Origin: DATLGB01 sp963724135
Lineage (GTDB): Bacteria; Actinomycetota; Thermoleophilia; Solirubrobacterales; Solirubrobacteraceae
Direction: 5' to 3'
Length of the DNA stretch: 64,000 nucleotides
Assembly (NCBI GenBank): GCA_963724135.1
Contig: CAVRTA010000006.1
Location: forward strand, 744,001 to 808,000
Shown here in pieces: positions 44,798-53,304 of the stretch (its first letter is position 1; each line of letters opens with the position of its first letter). The notes under the pieces were generated by a model. It had not been told where the DNA came from and did no database searches. It worked only from the letters and a program-made list of their open reading frames with translations. A program made the position numbers and the translations under genes.

Positions 44798-46477
44798 ATG
44801 CGGATCAAGCTGGCCTCACTGGAGGACGGCATCACGGCCAGCGGCTTCCGCAAGTTCGCCGCGACGGCCGCGAGCCTGCGGCCCGAGACGACGACGCACT
44901 ACATCTCGACCACGCGCTGGGCGTCGATCCGCGGCGCCATCGCCGGGACCATGGGCGACTCGACCGACCTGCCGGACGAGCAGGTCGACGAGATCGCGCG
45001 CGGCCTGGCCGACGCCGACCTCGTCGGCCTGTCCTCGATGAGCGGTTACTCGCGGCTGACCCACCGGGTGATCGGCCGCATCCGGGAGCTGTCGCCGTCC
45101 ACCTACATCGTGTGGGGCGGCATCCACCCGATCATCCATCCCGAGGACGCGATCACGGCCGACGTGGACGCTATCTGCACGGGCGAGGGCGAGTTCGCCT
45201 ACGCCGAGCTGCTCGAGCGGCTCGACGCCGACCGCGATCCGGCCGACCTGGGCAACTTCTGGTTCAAGGACCGCGCCACCGGTGAGATCAAGCGCAACGC
45301 CTTCCTGCCCCTGATGTCGTCGCAGGACATGGAGGAGCTGCCCTTCGCGCTGTGGGGCGCGCCCGGCGAGACGATCTACAAGCCCGGCGCCGGCTTCGTG
45401 AAGATGGGACTCGCCGACTACGTCCATCACGCCGGCATCGGCTACACGGCGCTGTGGTCGATCGGCTGCCCGTTCCACTGCACCTACTGCGGCAACACCG
45501 CCTTCATCGCCAACGACAAGGCGTACAAGAAGATCCGCCACCCCAGCGCCCGCTACATCATCGAGGAGATCCGCAGCGTCAAGCGGCGCTTCCCCCACAC
45601 CAGCCATGTGCGCTTCCTCGACGACAGCTTCATGGCCATTCCGTACCGGGAGATCGCGGCCTTCGCCGAGCTCTGGCACGACGAGGTGGGGATCCCGTTC
45701 AGCGTCTACGGGGTGATCCCCAACTACGTCAAGCGCGACAAGTTCGAGATCCTCACCTGGGCCGGCATGAGCCAGGTGCGCATGGGCATCCAGACCGGCA
45801 GCCGCCGCATCCTCGAGTTCTACAAGCGCCCGTCCCCGCCCGAGAAGATCATGGCGGCGGCCGAGGTGATCTCGAGCTTCGCGCCCAGGTACCACCAGCC
45901 TCCGATCTACGACATCATCGTCGACAACCCGATCGAGACCCGTGAGGACGTCGTCGACTCGCTGGAGCTGCTCTACGAGCTGCCGCGGCCCTACACGCTG
46001 CTGATCTACTCGCTCAAGGTCATCCCCAACACGCAGCTCGCGGCGGCGATGGAGGCGGAGGGCATCGACCTGGAGGAGATCTCGAGCTCGTACATGTGGA
46101 TCCCGCCGCGCGCGGGCAACCTGCTGCTCTACGTGCTGACGCTGTGCAAGCCGCCGCGCTGGCTGTGGAAGCGGCTGCTCCGGCGCGCGCGAGCCAGCAC
46201 GGAGCCGCAGAAGGAGTACCCGCGCCTGGCGCTCGTCCTGCGCACCCTGTACCTCGGCCGCCGCGGTCTCTCCTCGCTGCGCCGCATGGACTTCTCGGTC
46301 GTGCCGGGATGGACCTCGTGGTGGCTGTGGCGGATCGGGCTCGTCGGCTTCTGGGAGCGCCGGGTCAACGCGCACATGGACAGGCCCGACCCGCCGAAGC
46401 GACGCCGGGTCCCGGCTCGACCCGCCACGGAGCTGACGGTCACGCCCCCGCCGCTCCCGGAGGCCGACGCGGCCTAG
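44798..46477 (+). CDS. B12-binding-domain radical SAM protein
   Basis: 559 residues from ATG 44798. The N-terminal half is a cobalamin-binding-type Rossmann domain (ADLVGLSSMSGYSRLTHRVI, YIVWGGIHPIIHPEDAITAD, AICTGEGEFAYAELLERLDA). The radical SAM cluster is CPFHCTYCGN in LWSIGCPFHCTYCGNTAFIA. SAM/TIM-barrel strands follow (HVRFLDDSFMAIPYREIAAF, QVRMGIQTGSRRILEFYKRP). The basic C-terminus is unusual. Function unknown; relatives modify lipids, cofactors or secondary metabolites. Confidence 0.9.
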   Translation: MRIKLASLEDGITASGFRKFAATAASLRPETTTHYISTTRWASIRGAIAGTMGDSTDLPDEQVDEIARGLADADLVGLSSMSGYSRLTHRVIGRIRELSPSTYIVWGGIHPIIHPEDAITADVDAICTGEGEFAYAELLERLDADRDPADLGNFWFKDRATGEIKRNAFLPLMSSQDMEELPFALWGAPGETIYKPGAGFVKMGLADYVHHAGIGYTALWSIGCPFHCTYCGNTAFIANDKAYKKIRHPSARYIIEEIRSVKRRFPHTSHVRFLDDSFMAIPYREIAAFAELWHDEVGIPFSVYGVIPNYVKRDKFEILTWAGMSQVRMGIQTGSRRILEFYKRPSPPEKIMAAAEVISSFAPRYHQPPIYDIIVDNPIETREDVVDSLELLYELPRPYTLLIYSLKVIPNTQLAAAMEAEGIDLEEISSSYMWIPPRAGNLLLYVLTLCKPPRWLWKRLLRRARASTEPQKEYPRLALVLRTLYLGRRGLSSLRRMDFSVVPGWTSWWLWRIGLVGFWERRVNAHMDRPDPPKRRRVPARPATELTVTPPPLPEADAA

Positions 46478-46790
46478 CCGTAGTTCCCAGCACGATGTTC
46501 CCGGCCTGCGTCGGCCGCGGCGCGCGCAGCTCGCCAGCTTTGCAGTCCTCAGACCGCAGCCGACAGCGCGATAACGGCGCCGGTCAGGACCGAGCCTTGG
46601 TCTGTTTTACATCCACTGGATGTAATAGGCACCACGGTCGACCACCGGAGCGCCGACACCCGCTCCCTCACCGGCGCCGTCGGACACGGCTGCGGCGATC
46701 GCCAGGCAAGCGCTGAACGCGCGTCCACCCGAACAATGTGCCTGGGGCTTACACCTAGCGATCGGCGCGCGATGCGGCAGACTTCAGCGC
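46478..46790. other. Intergenic region with a short operator-like palindrome
   Basis: 313 nt with no credible gene. TTACATCCACTGGATGTAA (46607-46625) is an 8-bp perfect inverted repeat with a 3-nt centre, the size of a repressor or activator site, 165 nt before the next start. I see no other structure that I can name. Confidence 0.45.
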
Positions 46791-47237
46791 ATGAAGCGCG
46801 CCGCCCTGATCCTGCTCACCGTGCCGCTGCTCCTCCCCGCCGACGCGACGGCCAAGCCGTTCGCCTGCAAGCGCAAGAACGTCAAGCAGGCGGTCGAGGG
46901 GGTGGGTGGCAGCACCGCCGCGGGCTTCGCGCAGTTCATCTGCCGCGACGTCACCGGCGACGGGCGCCGCGACGCGCTGTTCACCGTCGACAGCGGCGGC
47001 ACCGCCCGCGCCACGCAGTTCGGCGTCTTCAGCGGCCGCGCGCTGGTGCTGCTCGAGGACGGCTACAGCGTCAGGGTCAAGCGCGACAGCGCACGCCGCT
47101 TCCGGCTCCAGCAGCCGTACTACGCCAAGAGGGACCCCAACTGCTGCCCCTCGGCCTTCGACGTCACGCCGTACCGCTGGAGCAGGACGCGCTTCGAGCC
47201 CGGCAGGTCGAAGCGTTTCGCGGAAGCGCAGTTCTAG
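46791..47237 (+). CDS. Small secreted protein, function unknown
   Basis: 148 residues with a signal peptide (MKRAALILLTVPLLLPADAT). The mature part has four Cys (FACKRK, FICRD, NCCPS), a VTGDGRRDALFTVDSGGTA segment reminiscent of an FG-GAP/calcium-binding turn, and a C-terminal FDVTPYRWSRTRFEP strand. No family recognised. Its stop TAG shares the CTAG tetranucleotide with the convergent RTX-like gene. Confidence 0.75.
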   Translation: MKRAALILLTVPLLLPADATAKPFACKRKNVKQAVEGVGGSTAAGFAQFICRDVTGDGRRDALFTVDSGGTARATQFGVFSGRALVLLEDGYSVRVKRDSARRFRLQQPYYAKRDPNCCPSAFDVTPYRWSRTRFEPGRSKRFAEAQF

Positions 47238-49564
47238 ATCCGCACCCTGGTGGTCCGCACGCGGCCGTCGTTGCGCTGCGGCTCGATGAGCACGAGACGC
47301 GCACCCCGGCGGGCGCGCCGCTTGAGCTTCACGACGACCCGCCGCTGACGCCCTTGGCGCACACGGAAGCGCGCCGCGCCGATACGCCCGCCGCGGCGAA
47401 CCGACGCGCGCCCGCGGCACGCTCGCCCGATCAGCTTCGTCTTCACGCGCGGGCAGATGAGCCGGAACGTGAGCCGGCGTGCGTGGCGGCGGACGCCCCG
47501 GACGCGCGGCAGCGGGTGCACGTCGACCTGTGCGCGCTGCTGGGTCTCGCAATCTGCATTTGACGTCTTGTCGAACAGGTCGATGACGGCGAAGTCGCGC
47601 TCGCTTCCGCAGGCCACGGCAGGATCCGTGCGGCCGTCGCGGGTGTCGAGGACGTCGTCGCCCGAACTGCCTGTGAGCCGGTCGAAGCCGTCGTCGGTCG
47701 GCGCGTCGCGCGGCACCAGATTCGGCGAGGTCGGCGTCCCGTTGTTGGCGAAGGGTCCGATCCGGTCCGCCCCGCCGCCGCCGTCGAGCCGGTCGTCGCC
47801 GCGCCCGCCGTCGATTCGGTCGCCACCGTCTCCCCCGCTGATCGTGTTGGCGCCGGCGTTGCCGGCCAGTATGTCCGCTCCGCCTCCGCCGAGCAGGTTT
47901 TCGACATCGGCGTCGATCGTGTCGCCCTGCGAGTTCGCGAGGCCGAACACGGGGTTCGCGAGCGCGGCGCGGACCGCGACGGTCTCGCCGGCGTAGCTGG
48001 CGGTGTCGCTACCGGACTCGCCGGCGAGCCGGTCGGCACCGGCGGCGCCCTTGAGCGTGTCGTTGCCCGCCCCGCCGAACAGCGAGTTCGCCTGGGTGCT
48101 GCCGGTCAGGATGTCGGCGAAGGGCGATCCACGGAGGTTCTCGACCCCGATGGTGGTGTCACCCTGCGAGTTGGAGCCGATCGGCGACGCGGTGAAGCCG
48201 CTGCCGACGACCGCGGTGACGGGCCCCGACGCGTCGGAGTAGTCGACGGTGTCGACGCCTTCGTTTCCCCGGAGCACGTCGTTGGCGGCGAAACCGCCGT
48301 TGTTCGGGTCGCCGCCGGCCACGAGCACGTCGCGGCCCTGGCTGCCGATGAGTGTGTCGTTCCCCGGCCCGCCGACGACGCGGTTCTCCAAGTCATGGTG
48401 CTTGTTGTTGGGCGCGGCGACCACGTCGTTCCCGGCACCTCCGTCGATAATTGCGGCGCCGCCGCTCTCGAGGCCCATCTGTCTCGATCCGACGACGATC
48501 CCCGGGAAGGCATTGACGCTGTCGTTCCCGCCGCGCGCCTCGATGACGTCGGGAACGGTCGCCGCCTGTGAGGATCCGCCCGTGAACAGGCGGTTGTCGG
48601 CGTCGTCGCCCCGTATGGTGTCGGGCTCACTGGTCCCGACCACGTTGACGACACCGATGAGCAGGTCGCCGTCGCTCGTGGTGTCCTGCGCGAGGTCGAC
48701 GGTGACGCCGGTGGTTCGCCGGGCGCTCCCGAGCGGGCGTACTTTCGGCAGGCCGTACAAGACCGTCGTGGCGTTCAGCGTGTCGGCGCCGAGGTCCCCG
48801 TCCACCACCGGCGCCGTCAGCACGTCCGCGGCAACGGTTCCCCCCACTGCCTCCACCTCCGGCGGGACGTTGTCCCCCTCGCCCGTCGCCCCGTCGTCGG
48901 GAGTGCCGTCGACGTCGACGGTGACCCCCGTCCCCGTGCGGGCAACGTAGTCGACGAAGTCGGCGCTTCCCGCGCTGTCGATCACCGTGTCGGGCCCGAG
49001 CGATGCGCCGATGAGGAACTCGTCGTTGCCGGCCCCGCCCCGAAGCGTCGTGGTCACCGTCGCGACGGGCTCCATACTGAGGGTGTCGTTGCCGTCCTCG
49101 CCGTCGAAGGTCCCGCCGACCTGGCCGCGATTGACCAATGAGTCGTTGTGCGCGCCGAGTGTCGCGACCAGCCTGAACGTGTTCGCCTCGCCCTGCGAGG
49201 CGTTGTCGTTGCAGCGCGCCCGGCCGCTGGACACGGTGCAGCGGTTGCCGCCGGCGAGGGTGGCTCCGGCGGTAGCGGTGATCGTGAAGCTGCGGTCTCC
49301 GGCCGGCGACGTCGTGGGCTCGCTGATCAGGACGTTGTCGACCGTGCTGTGGCCGGCGATGCGGATCTCGTGGGTCGAAGCGTCTGAGCTGACCCTGATC
49401 GGGCTGGGTGAGGGGGGCGGCTGGAATCCGGACGGCCCCGGTCCCGACGGCCCGACGGTCCCACTCGGCCCGCTCGGGCCGGTCGGACCCTGCGCCGACG
49501 CCGTGGCCACGGCCGTGAGCGCGACGACGGCCAGCGCCGCCCCGTTGAAGGCTCGGCGCGTCAC
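47234..49564 (-). CDS. Secreted RTX-like calcium-binding repeat protein
   Basis: 776 residues from GTG 49564 (TRRAFNGAALAVVALTAVAT), with a signal peptide followed by a collagen-like GPTGPSGPSGTVGPSGPGPS stretch. The body carries many degenerate nonapeptides of the GGxGxDxLxG type: FDGEDGNDTLSMEP, RGGAGNDEFLIGAS, DGGAGNDVVAAPN, VGGPGNDTLIGSQGRDVLVA, FGGAGNDTLKGAAGADRLAG and GGDGGDRIDGGRGDDRLDGG. These form a calcium-stabilised beta-roll. The last 100 residues are very basic (RRGGRIGAARFRVRQGRQRR). No type I secretion genes are nearby, so Sec export is assumed. Confidence 0.85.
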   Translation of the reverse strand: MTRRAFNGAALAVVALTAVATASAQGPTGPSGPSGTVGPSGPGPSGFQPPPSPSPIRVSSDASTHEIRIAGHSTVDNVLISEPTTSPAGDRSFTITATAGATLAGGNRCTVSSGRARCNDNASQGEANTFRLVATLGAHNDSLVNRGQVGGTFDGEDGNDTLSMEPVATVTTTLRGGAGNDEFLIGASLGPDTVIDSAGSADFVDYVARTGTGVTVDVDGTPDDGATGEGDNVPPEVEAVGGTVAADVLTAPVVDGDLGADTLNATTVLYGLPKVRPLGSARRTTGVTVDLAQDTTSDGDLLIGVVNVVGTSEPDTIRGDDADNRLFTGGSSQAATVPDVIEARGGNDSVNAFPGIVVGSRQMGLESGGAAIIDGGAGNDVVAAPNNKHHDLENRVVGGPGNDTLIGSQGRDVLVAGGDPNNGGFAANDVLRGNEGVDTVDYSDASGPVTAVVGSGFTASPIGSNSQGDTTIGVENLRGSPFADILTGSTQANSLFGGAGNDTLKGAAGADRLAGESGSDTASYAGETVAVRAALANPVFGLANSQGDTIDADVENLLGGGGADILAGNAGANTISGGDGGDRIDGGRGDDRLDGGGGADRIGPFANNGTPTSPNLVPRDAPTDDGFDRLTGSSGDDVLDTRDGRTDPAVACGSERDFAVIDLFDKTSNADCETQQRAQVDVHPLPRVRGVRRHARRLTFRLICPRVKTKLIGRACRGRASVRRGGRIGAARFRVRQGRQRRVVVKLKRRARRGARLVLIEPQRNDGRVRTTRVRI

Positions 49565-50601
49565 TGCGCCAGGTGCTCCTCCCAGTACCTCCACAGCACC
49601 GGGGCGTAGGACTTCAGCGGGGGGACGGCGATGCCCGAGCCCGCGAGCGCCTCGCGCGTGCGCCTCGTGTCGAACGTGGCCGTGAAGTCGGCGTAGTCGA
49701 GGACACCCGCGGGGATCCCGATCTCCTCGAGCATGCGCGCGGTCCCGGGCACGCGCAGCGCCGCCTGCAGGGCGAACCGCGGGAGCACGGGCTGCATCCG
49801 CGGCGCGCCGGCGATCGCGGCGAAGGTGTTGAGGACGTCGAGCGTGGGCTGGGGCTCGGGGCTGACGAGGTGGAACGCCCTGCCGTCGAGGCCCGGCTGG
49901 TGGGCGATGTGGGCCATCGCGTCGGCGACGAAGTCGACCGGGACGACGTTGGTCCTGCCCAGCCGCGGCCCCAGCAGCGGGACGAGCTGCGGCAGCCTGG
50001 CTGACAGCTTGATCGCCTTGAACAGGTAGTACGGGCCGTCGATCTTGTCCATCTCGCCGGTTTGCGAGTGCCCGAGGACCATCGCCGGGCGATAGACGCG
50101 CCACGGGACCTCGGACTGCTCGCGCGCGATTCGCTCGGACTCGAACTTCGTCCGGTGATAGGGATGATCGAGGTCCTGGCCCTCGTCGAACATGTCCTCG
50201 GTGAACTTGCCCCGGTAGAGCCCAGCCGCGGCCACCGACGACGTGTGGTGCAGGTGGCCGACGGCGAGCGCGTTGGCGACCTCGACCGCGTGTCGCGTCC
50301 CGCCGTTGTTGAGGCGCTCGTTGCGCTCCTCGTCGGCGGTCATGTCGTAGATCGCGGCGAGGTGGAACATGTGCTCGATCGAGCCCTTGTGCTCGGCGAT
50401 CCAGCGCTTGTCGATGCCGAGCCCGGGCTCAGCGAGGTCGCCGCGCACGGGCTTCAGGCGCTTGGAGCGCCCGAGCCGCTTGGCCTTGGCCTCGGATCCC
50501 TCGCGCACGAGGATGTGTATGTCCCCGCGGCGGTCGGACAGCAGCCGCTGCACCAGGAAGCGGCCGATGAAGCCTGTCGCGCCCGTGACCAGGTATGCCA
50601 C
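49561..50601 (-). CDS. Extended SDR family NAD-dependent oxidoreductase
   Basis: 346 residues, MAYLVTGATGFIGRFLVQRL, with the extended-SDR GxxGxxG motif. Catalytic residues are in HHTSSVAAAGLY and YHRTKFESERIA (YxxxK). The C-terminal half (FHLVSPEPQPTLDVLNTFAA) is substrate-binding. It resembles the SDR module of acyl-CoA/carboxylic acid reductases, but the substrate is not determined. The GTG start of the RTX gene lies in its stop codon. Confidence 0.86.
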   Translation of the reverse strand: MAYLVTGATGFIGRFLVQRLLSDRRGDIHILVREGSEAKAKRLGRSKRLKPVRGDLAEPGLGIDKRWIAEHKGSIEHMFHLAAIYDMTADEERNERLNNGGTRHAVEVANALAVGHLHHTSSVAAAGLYRGKFTEDMFDEGQDLDHPYHRTKFESERIAREQSEVPWRVYRPAMVLGHSQTGEMDKIDGPYYLFKAIKLSARLPQLVPLLGPRLGRTNVVPVDFVADAMAHIAHQPGLDGRAFHLVSPEPQPTLDVLNTFAAIAGAPRMQPVLPRFALQAALRVPGTARMLEEIGIPAGVLDYADFTATFDTRRTREALAGSGIAVPPLKSYAPVLWRYWEEHLAQ

Positions 50602-50622
50602 GGGCGCGACCCTATACCCCGG

Positions 50623-51600
50623 CTATCGCCGGCCGCGCACCACCTTGACGCGGTGGGTGCGGCTGACGTTGGAGATGTAGCGCGCGTCGGGTGTGACGAG
50701 AGCGCGGTAGCGACCGCTCCGGCGCACCCTGACCTTCTTGCGATAAAAGGACGATCCGGCACCGCTGTCGGTGGTGTGCGTGCGCGCGACGGTCACCCAC
50801 ACCCCGTGGAACCGGCGCTGGATCTCCACCGCCGCGTTCTCGTTGACGGGCGAGATGCGTCCGCGGAAGCGCAGCTTGCCCTTGCGCACCCGCTTGCCCA
50901 CCTTCAGGCGCACCTGGATGGGGACGTTGACGTCGACGATCGGGCTGCCGATCTGCGGCCGGTCGACGACGTAGACGCGGAACTGCGTGTTGTAGATCAC
51001 GTCGAGGATCGGGAACGCGAAGTTGCCGTTGGCGTCGACCACCTGCGCGTTGCCCACGTCCGCGAAGCCGCTGAACGGGAACGGGTTCGCCTGCAGGCGG
51101 ACCTCCTTGCCCGGCGCGTCGGAGCCGGAGAGATTGCCCGACAGGGTCGTCGAACCACCGGAACGGACCCGCTGCGGCGTCGCGGTCAGGGTGAGGCCGA
51201 GCGGCTGCTTGTCGGTCTTGAACGTCCGGTTCTTGCCGAACACCAGCTTGTTGGACGGTCCGTACTGGGCCACCAGGCGGTAGTGGTAGGTCGTGTTCGG
51301 GGCGAGACCGCCGATCGGGGCCGAGACGGCGACGTTGCCGCCCCCGCTGCCGACACCGGTCGGGGGGGTGCTGGTCCCGTAGATCCTCGACGTGCCGTAC
51401 TGGAAGAAGGCCGTCGTGTTGTTCTGCTTGGGGTTGACGCGACCATGAAGCGTGGCCACGTTCTGGCCCACGGCCGAGGCGCGCCCGGTGGTGACCTCGG
51501 GCGGGTCGGCGAGGGCGGCGGTGGGGAATGCCAGCGCGAGCAGCAGCCCGAGGACGAGCACGGCTTGGGCGGGTCTAATCCGGCGTAGGTACAGAGTCAT
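50623..51600 (-). CDS. Secreted protein with fibronectin-III-like domain
   Basis: 325 residues with signal peptide (AVLVLGLLLALAFPTAALAD). Residues 33-110 look like an FN3-type fold (TTGRASAVGQNVATLHGRVN, GLAPNTTYHYRLVAQYGPSN). Two Ig-like or surface-layer-like beta domains follow, ending in basic VRVRRSGRYRALVTPDARYI and VSRTHRVKVVRGRR. Probably a surface or exported structural protein; no enzymatic motif. Same direction as, and 21 nt upstream of, the SDR gene. Confidence 0.78.
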   Translation of the reverse strand: MTLYLRRIRPAQAVLVLGLLLALAFPTAALADPPEVTTGRASAVGQNVATLHGRVNPKQNNTTAFFQYGTSRIYGTSTPPTGVGSGGGNVAVSAPIGGLAPNTTYHYRLVAQYGPSNKLVFGKNRTFKTDKQPLGLTLTATPQRVRSGGSTTLSGNLSGSDAPGKEVRLQANPFPFSGFADVGNAQVVDANGNFAFPILDVIYNTQFRVYVVDRPQIGSPIVDVNVPIQVRLKVGKRVRKGKLRFRGRISPVNENAAVEIQRRFHGVWVTVARTHTTDSGAGSSFYRKKVRVRRSGRYRALVTPDARYISNVSRTHRVKVVRGRR

Positions 51601-51697
51601 GACCCTCCTAACAGGTCGACCGCAGGATCCACTCGGTGCTGCGGGGGTTCAACGTTCAATCCGGATCTCCTGTACCCGACCCAGCCGCCCTCACGCC

Positions 51698-51745
51698 GCG
51701 AACGTCCCGGATGCCCGGCTATAGGGGGGCATCCGGGACGTTCGC
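51698..51745. repeat. Perfect 18-bp inverted repeat, 12-nt loop
   Basis: GCGAACGTCCCGGATGCC (51698-51715) pairs exactly with GGCATCCGGGACGTTCGC (51728-51745). Loop length (12) and outer stem equal the copy at 3747-3792, while two inner base pairs are changed together. It lies between divergent genes, 98 nt before the FN3-like gene and 40 nt before the glycosyltransferase. Confidence 0.85.
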
Positions 51746-51784
51746 GCGCGGGAGTCGCGCCTGCGGGGACGGGCGGAACCTACG

Positions 51785-52499
51785 ATGACCGCCGTGCCGC
51801 CCGTCGCCGTCGTCATCGCCGCGCTCGACGAGGAACAGTCGCTGCCCGGCGTGCTCGCCGAGATCCCGGCGACCGCGTGTGGCCTGCCCGTCGAGACGAT
51901 CGTCGTCGACGACGGGTCGACGGACCGCACCGCCGACGTCGCACGCGCCGCGGGAGTGCACGTGCATCGCTTCGACGCCAACGCGGGCCACGGCGTGGCG
52001 CTGCGCGCCGGCTACAAGCTCGCCCGCGAGGAGCTCGGCGCGGAGTACATCGTCACGCTCGACGCCGACGGGCAGTGGAACCCGTCCGAGATGGAGCGCG
52101 TGCTCCAACCGCTCGTCGACGGCGAGGCCGACTTCGTGATCGGCTCGCGCGTGCTCGGGTCGACCGAGACCGACGATGCCTTCCGCCAGGCCGGCGTGCA
52201 CGTCTATTCGCGCCTCGTCCGGCTGCTCACCGGCGTCAGGGTGACCGACACCTCCAGCGGCTTCCGGGCGCTGCGCGCCGAGGTCACCGAGCGCGTGCGG
52301 CAGACCCAGGTCCAGTACCAGACGTCGGAGCTCCTGATCGGCGCGATCTTCGCGGGCTACCGCGTCACCGAGCGGCCGATCGTGATGCGCAAGCGCTTCG
52401 CCGGCAGAGTCCAAGAAGGGGCACAACCTCCTCTACGGCGCTCGCTACGCGCGCGTGATCCTGAGGACCTGGTGGCGCGAGCGCGCCGCAGCCGCCTGA
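51785..52499 (+). CDS. Family 2 glycosyltransferase (DPM1/ArnC-like), one frameshift
   Basis: Inverting transferase using a nucleotide sugar. VAVVIAALDEEQSLPGVLAE, the DXD-like VVDDGSTDRTADVARAAG, TLDADGQWNPSEMERVLQPL and DTSSGFRALRAE are diagnostic. Near 52404 one extra base is skipped: KRFAG, then ESKKGHNLLYGARYARVILR, ending RTWWRERAAAA at TGA 52497. About 237 residues, normal for soluble polyprenyl-phosphate glycosyltransferases. It is followed by a flippase-like membrane protein and UDP-sulfoquinovose synthase. Confidence 0.88.
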
Positions 52500-52559
52500 T
52501 CCGCGCGGCGCGCGCTCCTCGGGTTCGTCGGGGCGCTCGCGATCGTCGCCCTCGTCGCG

Positions 52560-53294
52560 GTGCGCGCGATCGAGGACGCGCCGTCGCGCGAGCTCGACTG
52601 GCCCCTGCTGATCGTCGCCGTGCTGGGCGGCATCTGGTGGTGGCTCCTGCTGGCGCGGGGCTGGGCGCTGCTGATGAGCGGGCGCTGGACCCGCCCGGAC
52701 GCGGCGACGTGGTTCCGCACGCAGGCGCTGCGCTATCTCCCCGGCGGCATCTGGGCGCCGGCCTCGCGCCTGGCCGTCGCGAGCGGCGGTGCCGCGGACC
52801 GGCTGCGAACCGTCGCCGCCGAGAACGTCGGCGCGCTCGTGGCGGGGCTGGCGCTCGGCGGCCTCGGCCTCGCGCTGGCGGGCCGGACCGCGTGGCTGCC
52901 GCTCGTGCTCGTCCCGCTCGCCACGGTGGTGCTCGTCCGGCTCCGACTCCTGCCGCCCGGCTCTCCGCGCACCGTGCCGGTGTACCTGCTCGCGTTCGCC
53001 GGCTACGTGGTCGCGGCGATCTTCGCCCAGGCCGCGGTGTCGGGCTGGCACGATCTGGCGCTGGTCGCGGGGGCCGCCTGCATCGCCTGGGCGGCGGGCC
53101 TCGTCGTCGTCATCGCGCCGAGCGGGCTGGGGGTGCGGGAGGTCGTCTACGTCGGCCTGCTCGCGGGGGTCTTCGCGAAGGGCGAGCCCGCCGCGGGAGC
53201 CGTCGTTCTGCGGCTTGTGACGATCGTGGCGGAATTGTTGGTTCTCATGGGCTCGGCCGGTTGGCACAGGCGTTCAGACGACACGAGTGGGTAG
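52560..53294 (+). CDS. Flippase-like/LPG synthase transmembrane-domain protein, N-terminus uncertain
   Basis: Membrane protein with about seven helices resembling the lysylphosphatidylglycerol-synthase TM family. I list it from GTG 52560, but the same frame upstream (52515-52559) codes a membrane helix, LLGFVGALAIVALVAV, with no start codon, so the true start is hidden, probably by an indel near 52500. Conserved pieces: FRTQALRYLPGGIWAPASRL and VVVIAPSGLGVREVVYVGLL, the PxGLGVRE motif typical of the family. Likely part of the glycan/glycolipid locus. Confidence 0.75.
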   Translation: MRAIEDAPSRELDWPLLIVAVLGGIWWWLLLARGWALLMSGRWTRPDAATWFRTQALRYLPGGIWAPASRLAVASGGAADRLRTVAAENVGALVAGLALGGLGLALAGRTAWLPLVLVPLATVVLVRLRLLPPGSPRTVPVYLLAFAGYVVAAIFAQAAVSGWHDLALVAGAACIAWAAGLVVVIAPSGLGVREVVYVGLLAGVFAKGEPAAGAVVLRLVTIVAELLVLMGSAGWHRRSDDTSG

Positions 53295-53304
53295 GTTCTT
53301 TTCC

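Noticed and set aside
46096..46716. 206-residue ORF across the radical SAM 3' end and the intergenic gap
   Set aside because: Off-frame within the radical SAM gene and lacking any coding signal in the gap.
47234..50104. RTX protein starting at 50104 rather than 49564
   Set aside because: The extra 180 residues are an off-frame reading of the SDR gene; the signal peptide starts at 49564.
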